A DNA stretch of 64,000 bases from CAVRQM01 sp963822705. Its GTDB lineage: Bacteria; Pseudomonadota; Alphaproteobacteria; Acetobacterales; Acetobacteraceae. A model generated the notes under the pieces. That model did not search any database and had not been told where the DNA came from. It saw only the letters and a list, made by a program, of their open reading frames with translations. This document shows positions 33,623 to 47,209 of this stretch, in pieces. Position 1 is the stretch's first letter; each line of letters opens with the position of its first letter. The stretch covers positions 470,995 through 534,994 of the forward strand of contig CAWGIX010000012.1 of NCBI GenBank assembly GCA_963822705.1, written 5' to 3'. The position numbers and the translations under genes were made by a program.

Positions 33623-34765
33623 TCACTCCCGCCCGGTGCCCTCGAAAAACTCCCGCACTTTGCCCAAAAAGCCATGACTTTCGGGGCTGGCCTTGCCGTC
33701 CTCGCCGTCCGCCTCCGACTCAAAAGCTTCCAAAAGTTCGCGTTGGCGGCGGGTCAGGTGCTGCGGTGTTTCGACCGCGACCTGGATGTGCATATCCCCC
33801 CGCCCCGGCCGCCGTGCGTCCGTGAATCCCTTGCCACGCAGCCGGAACTGATCGCCGGTCTGCGTGCCCGGGGGGATTTTGACCCTCGCCATGCTGCCGT
33901 CGATCACCGGCACCTCGATGTCGCCTCCCAGTGCCGCCTGCGTCATGCGCAGCGGCAGGCGGCAAAACACGTTGGTGCCCTCGCGCTGGAACAGCGGATG
34001 CGGCCGCACGCCCACGTGCACGTACAAATCGCCCGATGGCGTGCCCTGTGCCCCAGCCTCGCCCTCGCCGCCCAGGCGCAGCTTCATGCCGTCCTCAATG
34101 CCCGCCGGAATGGTCACCTGCAGGCTGCGCTCGCGCGCCACGGTGCCGGCGCCATTGCAGATTCGGCACGGGTTGCGCACCACCCGTCCCTGCCCGCCGC
34201 ATGTGGGACAGGTGCGCTCGACCACGAAAAAACCCTGCTGCGAGCGCACTTTTCCATGCCCGCCGCAGGTGGAACAGGTGTCCGACCCGCGCTCGCGGTT
34301 CTCCGACCCGGTGCCCGCACAGGCCTCGCAGGCCACGCGCGTCGGCACGCGTAACGTCTGCTGCACGCCCGAAAACGCCTCGGTCAGGCTGATCTCGACG
34401 CTGACACGGACATCGCCCCCGCCGCGCGGATTGCGGCCGCCGCCGCGCCTCCCGCCCATGAACTCGCCGAACATCTGATCAAAAATGTCGCCGATGCCGC
34501 CGGCGCCGAAATCAAACCCGGCGGGTCCGGCGCCGCCGCCCTCGAACGCGGCATGACCGTAACGGTCATAAGCAGCCCGCTTCTGGTCGTCCTTGAGAAT
34601 CTCGTAGGCTTCGCTGATTTCCTTGAACCGCGCCTCGGCCTTCTTGTCCCCCGGGTTGCGGTCCGGGTGCAGCTGCATCGCCAGCTTGCGATAGGCCTTT
34701 TTCAGGTCGTCGGCACCCGCATCACGCGCGACGCCCAGCGTTGCGTAAAAATCCTGCTTCGCCAT
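33623..34765 (-). CDS. dnaJ: Chaperone protein DnaJ
   Basis: A 380-residue type I DnaJ. The J domain has L-H-P-D-R-N-P-G (about 33-40), then a Gly/Phe-rich linker. Four zinc repeats of C-x-x-C-x-G-x-G type follow (C-E-A-C-A-G-T-G, C-S-T-C-G-G-H-G, C-P-T-C-G-G-Q-G, C-R-I-C-N-G-A-G), then C-terminal substrate-binding domains. It stimulates DnaK ATPase. It is 138 nt downstream of dnaK on the same strand. Confidence 0.98.
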   Translation of the reverse strand: MAKQDFYATLGVARDAGADDLKKAYRKLAMQLHPDRNPGDKKAEARFKEISEAYEILKDDQKRAAYDRYGHAAFEGGGAGPAGFDFGAGGIGDIFDQMFGEFMGGRRGGGRNPRGGGDVRVSVEISLTEAFSGVQQTLRVPTRVACEACAGTGSENRERGSDTCSTCGGHGKVRSQQGFFVVERTCPTCGGQGRVVRNPCRICNGAGTVARERSLQVTIPAGIEDGMKLRLGGEGEAGAQGTPSGDLYVHVGVRPHPLFQREGTNVFCRLPLRMTQAALGGDIEVPVIDGSMARVKIPPGTQTGDQFRLRGKGFTDARRPGRGDMHIQVAVETPQHLTRRQRELLEAFESEADGEDGKASPESHGFLGKVREFFEGTGRE

Positions 34766-34903
34766 TCCAGCTCCATCGTCCTGTCCGCTGCATGCGGCTC
34801 GAACGAACGCCCCCGCGCTTTCTCTACACGCGAAAGGCGCCCGCCTTCCTGGAAGCGCGAGCGCCCTTCGCCGTCGTCACGTCATCCGTTTCGTCACACG
34901 CGA

Positions 34904-36841
<1,938 letters not shown>

Positions 36842-37003
36842 TGGATGCTCCTTGTTGGCGGAACACGGGCGGCCCGAAGCACCGCCCCGTTCCCCGCGGG
36901 TGGAAAACTGCCCCTCCGATATGTTGAGCCGGCCGCCTCGGGGCAAGAGCGACAGGCGGGAATTTGTCTCCTTGGTTACGCGCCCGCGCTTACGCGCCAG
37001 CCG

Positions 37004-37618
37004 TTATGCGGTCGTGTCCAAATGCACGCCCGCCCCGCCGGCACCCGCGCTGGCCGCGACGCCCGCAGCCGGGGCCCGGGCCACCACGACCATTGCCGGC
37101 TTCAGCAACCGTCCGTTCAGCGTCCAGGCCGGGGTCCAGGCCTGCAGGACGGTGCCGGGTGGATGTTCGGCGTTTTCCTGCTCGGCCATCGCCTGATGCA
37201 GGTTGGGGTCGAACAGCGCGCCGGTCGGGTCGGTCCTCGCGATGCCATTGCGCTCCAGCAGCGCCACGACGCTGCGCTCCACCCCGGCAAAACCCTCGCG
37301 CAGGCGGCCCAGAATTTCCGGCTCGCCCGGCTGGCGCGGCGGGATGCTCTCCAGCCCGCGCTTAAGGTTGTCAGCCGCCTCGGCCACGTCGCGGGCGAAT
37401 TTCTGCACCGCGTATTGCCGCGTCTCATCCACCTCGCGCCGCGCGCGGGCGCGGGCATTGGCGGTCTCCGCCTCGGCGCGCAACCAGCGGTCCTTGAAAT
37501 CGTCCCGTTCCGCTTCGAGGGCAGCAATGCGGGCGGTGGCCGCCTGCATCTGCTCCTCGGGAGAATCCGGCGGCGGCCCGAATTCGGGCGCCTCGTTGGT
37601 GATCGGTATGTCGCTCAT
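37004..37618 (-). CDS. grpE: Nucleotide exchange factor GrpE
   Basis: A 204-residue GrpE. It has an N-terminal disordered part (M-S-D-I-P-I-T-N-E-A-P), a long coiled coil (about 25-80) with K-D-R-W-L-R-A-E-A-E-T-A-N, then R-D-V-A-E-A-A-D-N-L-K-R-G-L and the beta domain with H-Q-A-M-A-E-Q-E and V-L-Q-A-W-T. It exchanges nucleotide on DnaK. hrcA, usually upstream, is missing; a methyltransferase gene is divergent instead. Confidence 0.95.
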   Translation of the reverse strand: MSDIPITNEAPEFGPPPDSPEEQMQAATARIAALEAERDDFKDRWLRAEAETANARARARREVDETRQYAVQKFARDVAEAADNLKRGLESIPPRQPGEPEILGRLREGFAGVERSVVALLERNGIARTDPTGALFDPNLHQAMAEQENAEHPPGTVLQAWTPAWTLNGRLLKPAMVVVARAPAAGVAASAGAGGAGVHLDTTA

Positions 37619-37750
37619 GGCGCGGAGGTAAGGGAGGCAAGCAGCGCAGACAAGGTGCGGATGCGCTTCCAGCCCAGGTGTTGTCGTTAACTGCCTGGAA
37701 GCAAGGGGGAAGAATACTGGCGCGCAACTCCGGTCTGCCAGAGGACGACT

Positions 37751-38386
37751 TTGCGCCACCCTTCGGCCCGTCCAATCCGTATCCCGGTGCTCGATCTGGT
37801 CGAGCGGTTGGCGATCCTCGCGATGTTCCTGGCGTTCGCCTGGCGCAACCTGACCGCGCATGGCCTGGCAGGTCCATGGGTCAACTGGATCGTGGTCGTC
37901 TCCGAGGCGCTTCCGGCCGGCCTGGTGATGATCCGCCGGCCGAGCGTCCGGGTCAGCCGCCGGCCGCGGGATTGGGCCATCGCGTTCGCGGCCACCATCG
38001 GACCGCTGCTCGCCACACCCTCCAGCGCACATCCGCCCCTCGGCCCCGCGGCGCCGGCCGTGGCCGTGATGCTGCTGGGTCTATTGCTCCAGCTTGGAGC
38101 GAAGCTCACCCTGCTGCGCAGTTTTGGGATCGTTCCCGCGAACCACGGCGTAAAAACCGGCGGCCCGTATCGTTACGTGCGCCACCCGATGTATTTCGGC
38201 TACCTCTCGGTGCACCTGTCATTCCTGTTCCTGGTCCCCTGCGCCTGGAACCTGCTGGTCTACGCGGGCGCCTTCTCGTTGCAGGTGGCGCGCATACTCG
38301 CTGAGGAGCGGGTGCTGGGCGAGGACCCGGGCTACCGCACGTACCGCGATCTGGTGCGATGGCGTCTCGTGCCCGGCGTGTTTTGA
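37751..38386 (+). CDS. Isoprenylcysteine carboxyl methyltransferase-like membrane protein
   Basis: A 211-residue protein with about five hydrophobic helices and the ICMT/PEMT-type cofactor motif G-P-Y-R-Y-V-R-H-P-M-Y-F-G-Y, followed by E-E-R-V-L-G-E-D-P-G-Y-R-T-Y. The family methylates small-molecule or lipid acceptors in bacteria; the substrate is unknown. Start is uncertain: TTG 37751 or GTG 37787, neither with a strong ribosome site. Confidence 0.82.
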   Translation: MRHPSARPIRIPVLDLVERLAILAMFLAFAWRNLTAHGLAGPWVNWIVVVSEALPAGLVMIRRPSVRVSRRPRDWAIAFAATIGPLLATPSSAHPPLGPAAPAVAVMLLGLLLQLGAKLTLLRSFGIVPANHGVKTGGPYRYVRHPMYFGYLSVHLSFLFLVPCAWNLLVYAGAFSLQVARILAEERVLGEDPGYRTYRDLVRWRLVPGVF

Positions 38387-38632
38387 ACGAGCCTGCTCGG
38401 TAAGATGCTGTGGAACGGTTACGGTATCCGAGATCGTAGCACTCGGCGTGCCCTGCTCACCCCGGTGGAGCGGTGCTCATGCACGCCTGCCCCGCGCATT
38501 CGGAGGAGTCAGGTGGACGTACTCCGGGCTCGGCCGCCCGAATGCTCGATCCCGGTGGCCGTAATGGCCCGGAATCCGGGCGGCGATGGTCCATAGGTCC
38601 GCACGGCCAGGCACTGACGGGCACGCTCAAGC

Positions 38633-39351
38633 ATGGTGCATGAGCGAACCAAAAATCCTAGCGCCCAGCATACAGGTCCAGGCGGAGGGGCACGATTGGC
38701 CGAGCTCGGATATCTGATCTGGGAGAACGCATCAATCACCGTGCTGACTGATGGCGTTCGAACCGTCTTGGCCGGCAGTTCGAGGTTGGGCAAACGGGCG
38801 TGGCCATGCATTATCGAGGTCAAGTTGATGGCGGAACCGCCAACGGCGTTTTTGTCGCATCGCGCGTTCCGTCGCGATGAAGCGTTATGCCGCCGGATGG
38901 CGGAGCGGGGTCGTTGATGCGGGCCCAATGCCTTGTTCGACCTGGTCGCCTGCTATTTCCCGCAGCGAAAAGCAAAGGAGCCATTTTTCGCAAGATGCGC
39001 AGAGTTCGCCTCAGCGAACGTGCTACTTCCAACTCTGCTAGTTGGAGACCTCAATACTGGAAACCAAACCTGCGACAAAACCGAAGGCGCCCGGCACTAC
39101 TTCTGTGCCAAAGATTTTGACCTTCTTTCAACGCAACACGGATTGCACGATCTCTGGCGCAGATCGAACGGAGTAGATGCCCGCGACTGGTCATGGATGT
39201 CCGTTCGAGGGAACGGGTTTCGGATCGATCACGCGTTCGCCAACGATGCATTTGTGAAATTGGCCGGACCGACCTGCCGGTATGACCATCAGCCGCGGAG
39301 AAACGCTGGTCTGATCACAGTGCAATCCTGGTTGAGGGCTTGATGGCTTAG
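38633..39351 (+). pseudogene. Endonuclease/exonuclease/phosphatase-family remnant with several frameshifts
   Basis: Fragments in different frames align with the EEP fold: W-E-N-A-S-I-T-V-L-T, then H-Y-R-G-Q-V-D-G-G-T-A-N-G-V-F-V-A-S-R (third frame, about 38812-38870). Next come L-F-D-L-V-A-C-Y-F, the metal/catalytic motif V-G-D-L-N-T-G-N and R-I-D-H-A-F-A-N-D. The C-terminal S-D-H-S-A-I-L-V-E lies in yet another frame, ending at TAG 39349-39351. The expected N-terminal catalytic part is not found; 38387-38632 shows nothing recognisable. This looks like real decay. It occupies the place where truB often follows rbfA. Confidence 0.65.
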
Positions 39352-39359
39352 CTGGCTCG

Positions 39360-39803
39360 TCACTGCCCCGTCCGGTCTTGTGCCCCAGCGTCCGCGTCCG
39401 GCTCGGACGCCAAATCCCGCGCCACCTCCGGCCGGTGCAGCAGTTCTTCGACATGCATCGCATAATCCAGCGCGGTGTCAGCCTGGAATGCCACCTCCGG
39501 GGCCACCCGCAGCCGCAGCGCCTTGGCCAGCTGCGCGCGAAAAAACGGCGCCGCGCGGCGCAAGCGCGGGCAACAGCGCGTCCACGTCCGAGCGCCCGAG
39601 CCGCGCGACAAACGCGGTCGCGTGCCGCAGGTCCGGGCTGACCCGCACCTCGGTCACCGTTATCTTGGCGCCCGCCAGCTCCGGGTCGTGCAGCTCTTCG
39701 CGAAGAAAAATCCCCGCCAGCAGGTGACGCACTTCTTCGGCAACCCGCAGCTGTCGCTGGGTCGGTGCTTTGGGTCCCGGTTTCTGCCCGGAATGGCCGT
39801 GCC

Positions 39804-39807
<4 letters not shown>
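39360..39807 (-). CDS. rbfA: Ribosome-binding factor A (one-base insertion)
   Basis: About 148 residues when one T near 39560 is removed: R-Q-L-R-V-A-E-E-V-R-H-L-L, I-T-V-T-E-V-R-V-S-P-D-L-R-H-A-T-A-F-V and, after the shift, R-A-Q-L-A-K-A-L-R-L-R-V-A-P-E. This is a KH-fold factor for 16S maturation at low temperature. The probable TTG start at 39807 overlaps the infB stop. The C-terminal extension is rich in Asp/Ala. The insertion lies in a TT pair and is likely a sequencing error. Confidence 0.9.
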
Positions 39808-42451
<2,644 letters not shown>

Positions 42452-42455
<4 letters not shown>

Positions 42456-43129
42456 CGAAAAGCTGCATCCCGTTCTGTCGTCGTATGGCGGGGCGGCGCA
42501 TCATGCGCGCCTCGCAAGCCCGCGAGCCGGCCGGCGTCGGCCAACAGTCCGTCCGCCAATCTGCCGGCGGCCACGGCTACATGCACGGCCCGTTCGCGCC
42601 CGAACACGGCACCCAGGGCCACAGCATCGATCGGAGCCACGACCGGAACCGTCTGCGCATGCCGCCCCAAAAACCGTGCCCGCTCCTCCGCACTCCCGTC
42701 GGCGGCCTGGATCACCAGCGCGGCCTTGCCGACGTGCAGCCACTCCCGCGCCTTCTCAAAGCCGCTTACAGCCTGCCCGGCGCGCCGGGCCAGCCCGATA
42801 TGGTCCCCGATCCGTCGCTCGAGCGCGGCAATCAAGCCCGGCAAAAGATCAGGAGGGACCGAGACCGCACCCCGCGCCGCGCGTGCGAAGGCGCCCTTGG
42901 CCCGCGCGGCTTGTATCACATCCCGCCGCGCGCTCAACCAGATTCCCCGCCCCGGAAGACGGGCCGCAAGATCGGCAACGACCGCGCGATCCGGCGACAG
43001 AACAAAACGGATCATCGCCTCGCGCGGCAGCCGTTCGCGGGTCACTGCGCAACGGCGCAGCGGTCCCCGCTCCGGTTCATCCGAACCGTCGCCCTCGCCG
43101 ATCGCCTCCGCGTCCTCAGTCGTGAGCAC
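42452..43129 (-). CDS. ylxR: YlxR-family RNA-binding protein with L7Ae-like domain
   Basis: A 225-residue two-domain protein. The N-terminal DUF448/YlxR part has R-R-C-A-V-T-R-E-R-L-P and G-R-G-I-W-L-S-A-R-R. The C-terminal ribosomal L7Ae/L30e-like part (about 115-215) has G-L-A-R-R-A-G-Q-A-V-S-G. The fused form is typical of alphaproteobacteria. GTG 43129 follows GGGGAGGAG and lies inside nusA; a TTG at 43141 is an alternative. It is in the nusA-infB operon. Confidence 0.9.
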
Positions 43130-44678
43130 GCTCCTCCCCAACCTCCGCGTCGCCGGCAGCCGCCGATTCGGCCCCAGACTCGCCTTCGAACCAGTGGGCC
43201 CGCGCGGCCATGATGATCTCGTTGGCGGTAGCCTCGTCCATGTTGGCTTCGCCCACGATCTCCACCAGTTCGTCGGAGGCGAGGTCGGCCAGATCGTCCA
43301 GCGACTTCACGTCTTTCTCGCCCAACGCCACCAGCATGGCCGGGGTCAGAGCCTCGATCGCCGCCACCTCTTCGGACACGCCCAGCGTGACACGGCGCTC
43401 GTTCAGCTCCGCATCGCGCTTGAGCAGCGCCTGCTCGGCACGGCGGATCAGCTCGTCGGCCACGCTTTCGTCAAAGCCCTCAATGGACGCCAGCTCGTCG
43501 CGGTCCACGAACGCCACCTCCTCCACGGTATTGAAACCCTCCTGCACCAGCAGGCCGGCGATCACGTCGTCCACGTCCAGGTTTTCCACGAACAGCCCGG
43601 TGCGACGTCGGAATTCTTCCTGCCGCCGCTCGCTCTCCTCGGCTTCGGTCAGAATGTCGATGTCCCAGCGGGTCAGCTGGCTGGCCAGCCGAACATTTTG
43701 GCCACGCCGGCCGATGGCCAAGGAAAGCTGGTCGTCCGGCACCACCACCTCGACCCGCCCGGCCTCCTCGTCCATCACCACCTTGGTCACTTCCGCCGGG
43801 GCCAGCGCGTTGACCACGAACGTGGCCGATTGCGGGCTCCACGGGATGATGTCGATCTTTTCGCCCTGCAGCTCCTGCACCACCGCCTGCACCCGGCTGC
43901 CGCGCATGCCGACGCAGGCGCCGACGGGATCGATCGAATGGTCGCGGCTGATCACCGCCATCTTTGCCCGGCTGCCCGGATCGCGCGCGACCGCCTTGAT
44001 CTCGATGATGCCGTCGTAGATTTCAGGCACTTCCTGCGCAAACAGCTTGGCCAGAAAACCCGGATGCGTGCGCGACAAAAACACCTGCGGCCCGCGCAGC
44101 TCGTCGCGCACGTCGTAGATGTAGGCCCGCACCCGGTCGCCGTTACGGAAACTCTCGCGCGCAATGAGCTCGTCGCGGCGCAGCAGCGCCTCGGCGCGGC
44201 CGATCTCGACCATCAGGTTGCCGTACTCGGTGCGCTTGACGACGCCGTTGACGACCTCGCCCACGCGATCCTTGAACTCGTCATACTGCCGCTTGCGCTC
44301 GTACTCGCGCACGCGCTGCACGATTACCTGTTTGGCGGTCTGGGCGGCGATGCGGCCGAAATCGATCGGCGGCAGCGGGTCTTCCAGATGCTCGCCCACG
44401 TTGATGGCAGGCTTCTCCTTGCGGGCGACCCGGAGAAGGATCTGCGTCTCCTCGTTCTCGACCACTTCCACCGCCTCCAGCCAGCGGGTCAGTTTCACGT
44501 CGCCGGTTTTTCTGTCGATGGTGGCCCGGATATCCTTCTCGTGCCCGTATTTGGCGCGCCCGGCCTTGCCGATGGCCTGCTCCATGGCCTCCAGCACTTC
44601 CTCGCGGTCGATCGATTTTTCCCGGGCCACGGCGTCGGCCACCAGCAGCAGTTCGGGTCGTGCGACGGACGTATCCAT
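43116..44678 (-). CDS. nusA: Transcription termination/antitermination protein NusA
   Basis: A 520-residue NusA. It has the N-terminal RNAP-binding domain (E-L-L-L-V-A-D-A-V-A-R-E-K), an S1 domain around 135-200, KH1/KH2 with K-M-A-V-I-S-R-D-H-S-I-D-P-V-G-A-C-V-G-M-R and D-Q-L-S-L-A-I-G-R-R-G-Q-N-V, and a C-terminal helix-hairpin region. It is 8 nt downstream of rimP and overlaps ylxR. Confidence 0.97.
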   Translation of the reverse strand: MDTSVARPELLLVADAVAREKSIDREEVLEAMEQAIGKAGRAKYGHEKDIRATIDRKTGDVKLTRWLEAVEVVENEETQILLRVARKEKPAINVGEHLEDPLPPIDFGRIAAQTAKQVIVQRVREYERKRQYDEFKDRVGEVVNGVVKRTEYGNLMVEIGRAEALLRRDELIARESFRNGDRVRAYIYDVRDELRGPQVFLSRTHPGFLAKLFAQEVPEIYDGIIEIKAVARDPGSRAKMAVISRDHSIDPVGACVGMRGSRVQAVVQELQGEKIDIIPWSPQSATFVVNALAPAEVTKVVMDEEAGRVEVVVPDDQLSLAIGRRGQNVRLASQLTRWDIDILTEAEESERRQEEFRRRTGLFVENLDVDDVIAGLLVQEGFNTVEEVAFVDRDELASIEGFDESVADELIRRAEQALLKRDAELNERRVTLGVSEEVAAIEALTPAMLVALGEKDVKSLDDLADLASDELVEIVGEANMDEATANEIIMAARAHWFEGESGAESAAAGDAEVGEERAHD

Positions 44679-44686
44679 GGTGCCTC

Positions 44687-45211
44687 TCAGTTGGCAAAAA
44701 TTTTCGGGGTTGCCGTGGCGGCGATCAGCGCGTCGGTCAGCACCAGTTTCGCGCGGTGGATGTTGTCGAACGGAACGGAGAACTCCGTGCCGTCTTCAAG
44801 GCGCAAGCGGGCGTGCGTTTCGTCGGCGCCCAGGGCAATACCGGTGAACCGGCGGCGGCCGTCCTGCGGCACCTCCAGCTCGACGCGTGCGGTATGGCCG
44901 GCAAAGCGGTTCCAGTCCTTGCGCCGCGTCAGCGGCCGGTCGATGCCCGGCGAACTGACCTCCAGCGTCCAGGGCGTGCGCATCGGGTCGGCCACGTCGA
45001 TCACCGGTCCGATCATGTAGCTGACCTCTTCGCAGTTCTCGATGGCGACCGGCGCGCCGTCGGCGCGGTCGATCATCAGCTGCACGGTCGGCCGGTCGCG
45101 GCCCACCACCGCCACGCGCACCAGCTCGTAGCCCATGCCCTCCAGCGAGGGGGCGACGATGTCGGCGATGCGGCCTTCCAGGCCGGTGTGGCGCGGGTGG
45201 TCTGGGTCCAA
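44687..45211 (-). CDS. rimP: Ribosome maturation factor RimP
   Basis: About 174 residues with H-T-G-L-E-G-R-I-A-D-I-V-A-P-S-L-E-G-M-G-Y-E-L-V-R-V, then V-S-S-P-G-I-D-R-P-L (the RimP hallmark) and a C-terminal Sm-like domain. TTG at 45211 is the best start by homology, but no Shine-Dalgarno is visible and the codon directly follows a T-tract of a hairpin. A later start would truncate conserved residues. First gene of the nusA-infB operon. Confidence 0.9.
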   Translation of the reverse strand: MDPDHPRHTGLEGRIADIVAPSLEGMGYELVRVAVVGRDRPTVQLMIDRADGAPVAIENCEEVSYMIGPVIDVADPMRTPWTLEVSSPGIDRPLTRRKDWNRFAGHTARVELEVPQDGRRRFTGIALGADETHARLRLEDGTEFSVPFDNIHRAKLVLTDALIAATATPKIFAN

Positions 45212-45240
45212 AACAAAAAAGGCGGCCCGTAAAGGCCACC
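45210..45240 (-). terminator. Terminator-like hairpin abutting the rimP start
   Basis: Minus strand: a 7-bp GC stem (GGTGGCC paired with GGCCGCC, one G-U) at 45240-45221 is followed by TTTTTTGTTTT (45220-45210). This has all features of an intrinsic terminator but stands in the leader of rimP rather than after a gene, which suggests attenuation of the rimP-nusA-infB operon. Confidence 0.65.
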
Positions 45241-45274
45241 CCCCGGAAGATGCGGAGAAGATTGGTGTAGCGCC

Positions 45275-45303
45275 TATATAATCGGCTGCTCGCCTGCCTG
45301 CAA
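45275..45303 (-). promoter_or_regulatory. Candidate promoter of the rimP-nusA-infB operon
   Basis: On the minus strand TTGCAG (45303-45298), 17 bp, then TATATA (45280-45275). Transcription would begin near 45268, giving a leader of about 57 nt that contains the terminator-like hairpin. Confidence 0.45.
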
Positions 45304-45398
45304 GCGGGGCCGCGCCCGATGCGGGCGGCGCGGCGGGCTGGCGGATCGGGCCGCCGCACCCCAGTTTTGCCGCGATACAGGTTTTTGGAAGCGCCCCG

Positions 45399-46934
45399 AT
45401 GGCCGATTTTTTCGATGACCAGCTCGTTGCCTCGGACACGACACGTCCGCAGCGCGCGCTGTTCGCGTTCGACAACAGCTATGCGCGGCTGCCCGAGCGG
45501 TTCTTTGCGCGCCTGCCCCCGACCCCCGTCGCCGCCCCCCGCCTGGTCCGGCTGAACGAAAACCTGGCCCGGCTGTTGGGCCTGGACCCGGAGCGGCTGG
45601 CCACGCCGGAGGGCGTAGAAGTGCTGGCCGGCAACCGGGTGCCGGAAAATGCCGAGCCGCTGGCGATGGCCTATGCCGGCCACCAGTTCGGCGGCTTTTC
45701 CCCGCAGCTCGGCGACGGTCGCGCGCTGCTGCTGGGCGAGGTGGTCGGTGTGGACGGCGTGCGCCGCGACATCCAGTTAAAAGGGTCCGGAAGAACGCCG
45801 TTCTCCCGCATGGGCGACGGCCGCGCCGTGCTCGGGCCGGTGCTGCGCGAATACATTTTGGGCGAGGCGATGCACGCGCTGGGCATTCCCACCACGCGGG
45901 CGCTGGCCGCTGTGACCACAGGCGAGACGGTGTTGCGGGAAGGCCCGCTGCCCGGCGCGGTGCTGACCCGCGTGGCGGAAAGCCATGTGCGCATCGGCAC
46001 TTTCGAGTTTTTCCGCAACCGCGGCGATACCGAGGCGGTACGCGTTCTGGCCGACTACGTGATCCGCCGCCATTACCCGGATGTGGCCGGCGCGGAAAAA
46101 CCGTATCGCGCGTTGCTGGACGCGGTGATCGAGCGCACTGCGCGCCTGGTGGCGCAATGGCTGATGGTGGGTTTCATCCATGGCGTGATGAACACGGACA
46201 ACATGTCCATTGCCGGCGAGACCATCGACTACGGCCCGTGTGCTTTCATGGATACATTCCATCCCGGGATGGTGTACAGCTCGATCGACCACGGCGGCCG
46301 TTACGCTTTCGGCAACCAGCCGCGCATTGCGTACTGGAATCTTTCGCGGCTCGCGGAGTGCTTTTTGCCGCTGCTGGGCGACGATACCGAGACGGCGCTC
46401 GCCGCCGGCAAGGACGCGCTGGCCGCGTTCCCAAAAATATTCGATGCGGCGTATCTGGCCGGCCTGCGCAGCAAGCTCGGGTTGTTCGAGCCCCGCGACG
46501 GCGACCTGGAACTGGCGCACGATTTTCTGGACCGCATGGCCGAGAACCAGGCCGATTTCACGCTGACGTTCCGCCGCCTGAGCGACGCGGTTTTGGGCGG
46601 CCCGGGAGCCGACGAATCTGTGCGCAGCCTGTTCGTCGATCCGACTGCGTTCGACGCCTGGGCGCAAACCTGGCGCGAGCGGCTGGCGCACGAGGGCGAG
46701 GTTTCACCGGCGGCGCGCGCGAAAGCGATGCGGGAGAGAAATCCGGCGTTCATTCCGCGGAACCACCGTGTGCAGGCGGTGATCGCGGCGGCGGAGACGG
46801 ACTTGGATTTCGCGCCGCTGGACGAATTGCTGGCCGTGCTGGCCAAGCCATACGAGGACCAGCCGCAGTTCGTGCCTTATGCCGACCCGCCGCGGCCGGA
46901 AGAGGTCGTGCATCAGACGTTTTGCGGGACTTAA
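45399..46934 (+). CDS. selO: Protein adenylyltransferase SelO (YdiU/UPF0061)
   Basis: A 511-residue pseudokinase-fold enzyme: Y-A-G-H-Q-F-G-G-F-S-P-Q-L-G-D-G-R-A near residue 90, D-I-Q-L-K-G-S-G-R-T-P-F-S-R, G-F-I-H-G-V-M-N-T-D-N-M-S, D-Y-G-P-C-A-F-M-D. The C-terminus ...H-Q-T-F-C-G-T carries a Cys at the position of selenocysteine in animal SELENOO. SelO AMPylates proteins in oxidative stress response. Monocistronic, divergent from rimP. Confidence 0.96.
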   Translation: MADFFDDQLVASDTTRPQRALFAFDNSYARLPERFFARLPPTPVAAPRLVRLNENLARLLGLDPERLATPEGVEVLAGNRVPENAEPLAMAYAGHQFGGFSPQLGDGRALLLGEVVGVDGVRRDIQLKGSGRTPFSRMGDGRAVLGPVLREYILGEAMHALGIPTTRALAAVTTGETVLREGPLPGAVLTRVAESHVRIGTFEFFRNRGDTEAVRVLADYVIRRHYPDVAGAEKPYRALLDAVIERTARLVAQWLMVGFIHGVMNTDNMSIAGETIDYGPCAFMDTFHPGMVYSSIDHGGRYAFGNQPRIAYWNLSRLAECFLPLLGDDTETALAAGKDALAAFPKIFDAAYLAGLRSKLGLFEPRDGDLELAHDFLDRMAENQADFTLTFRRLSDAVLGGPGADESVRSLFVDPTAFDAWAQTWRERLAHEGEVSPAARAKAMRERNPAFIPRNHRVQAVIAAAETDLDFAPLDELLAVLAKPYEDQPQFVPYADPPRPEEVVHQTFCGT

Positions 46935-46977
46935 AACAGGTCGGCTCGCGCGCGCGGGACGATGCGCATCCCGACAG

Positions 46978-47209
46978 CAAGCCGTAGGGCGCATAAGCGC
47001 AGCGCCATGCGCCAACGCGAGCCGCCGCAGGCACCAAGCTGCGGCGTCAGCGCCGCTCGCCCCAATCGCCGTCGGGCAAGGCGACATCGCTCCAGCAAGC
47101 CGTAGGGCGCATAAGCGCAGCGCCATGCGCCAACGCCAGCCGCCGGCACGAAGCTGGGCGTCAGCGCCGCTCGCCCCAATCGCCGTCCGGCAAGGCGACA
47201 TCGCTCCAG
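46978..47209. repeat. Two direct copies of a ~118-bp unit: REP palindrome plus duplicated transposase 3' end
   Basis: Copy 1 spans 46978-47095 and copy 2 spans 47096-47209, with a few differences and small indels. Each begins with a REP-like hairpin (cores 46984-47016 and 47102-47134; arms GGCGCAT/ATGCGCC) and continues into sequence equivalent to the last ~50 bp of the REP-associated transposase. The real gene end is in copy 2. So the transposase tail plus REP has been duplicated downstream. Confidence 0.85.

Noticed and set aside
36918..36947. Possible heat-shock (RpoH) promoter before dnaK: CTTG...CATATC
   Set aside because: The gap between the two elements is 20 bp, longer than the alphaproteobacterial RpoH spacing, and the -10 match is weak.
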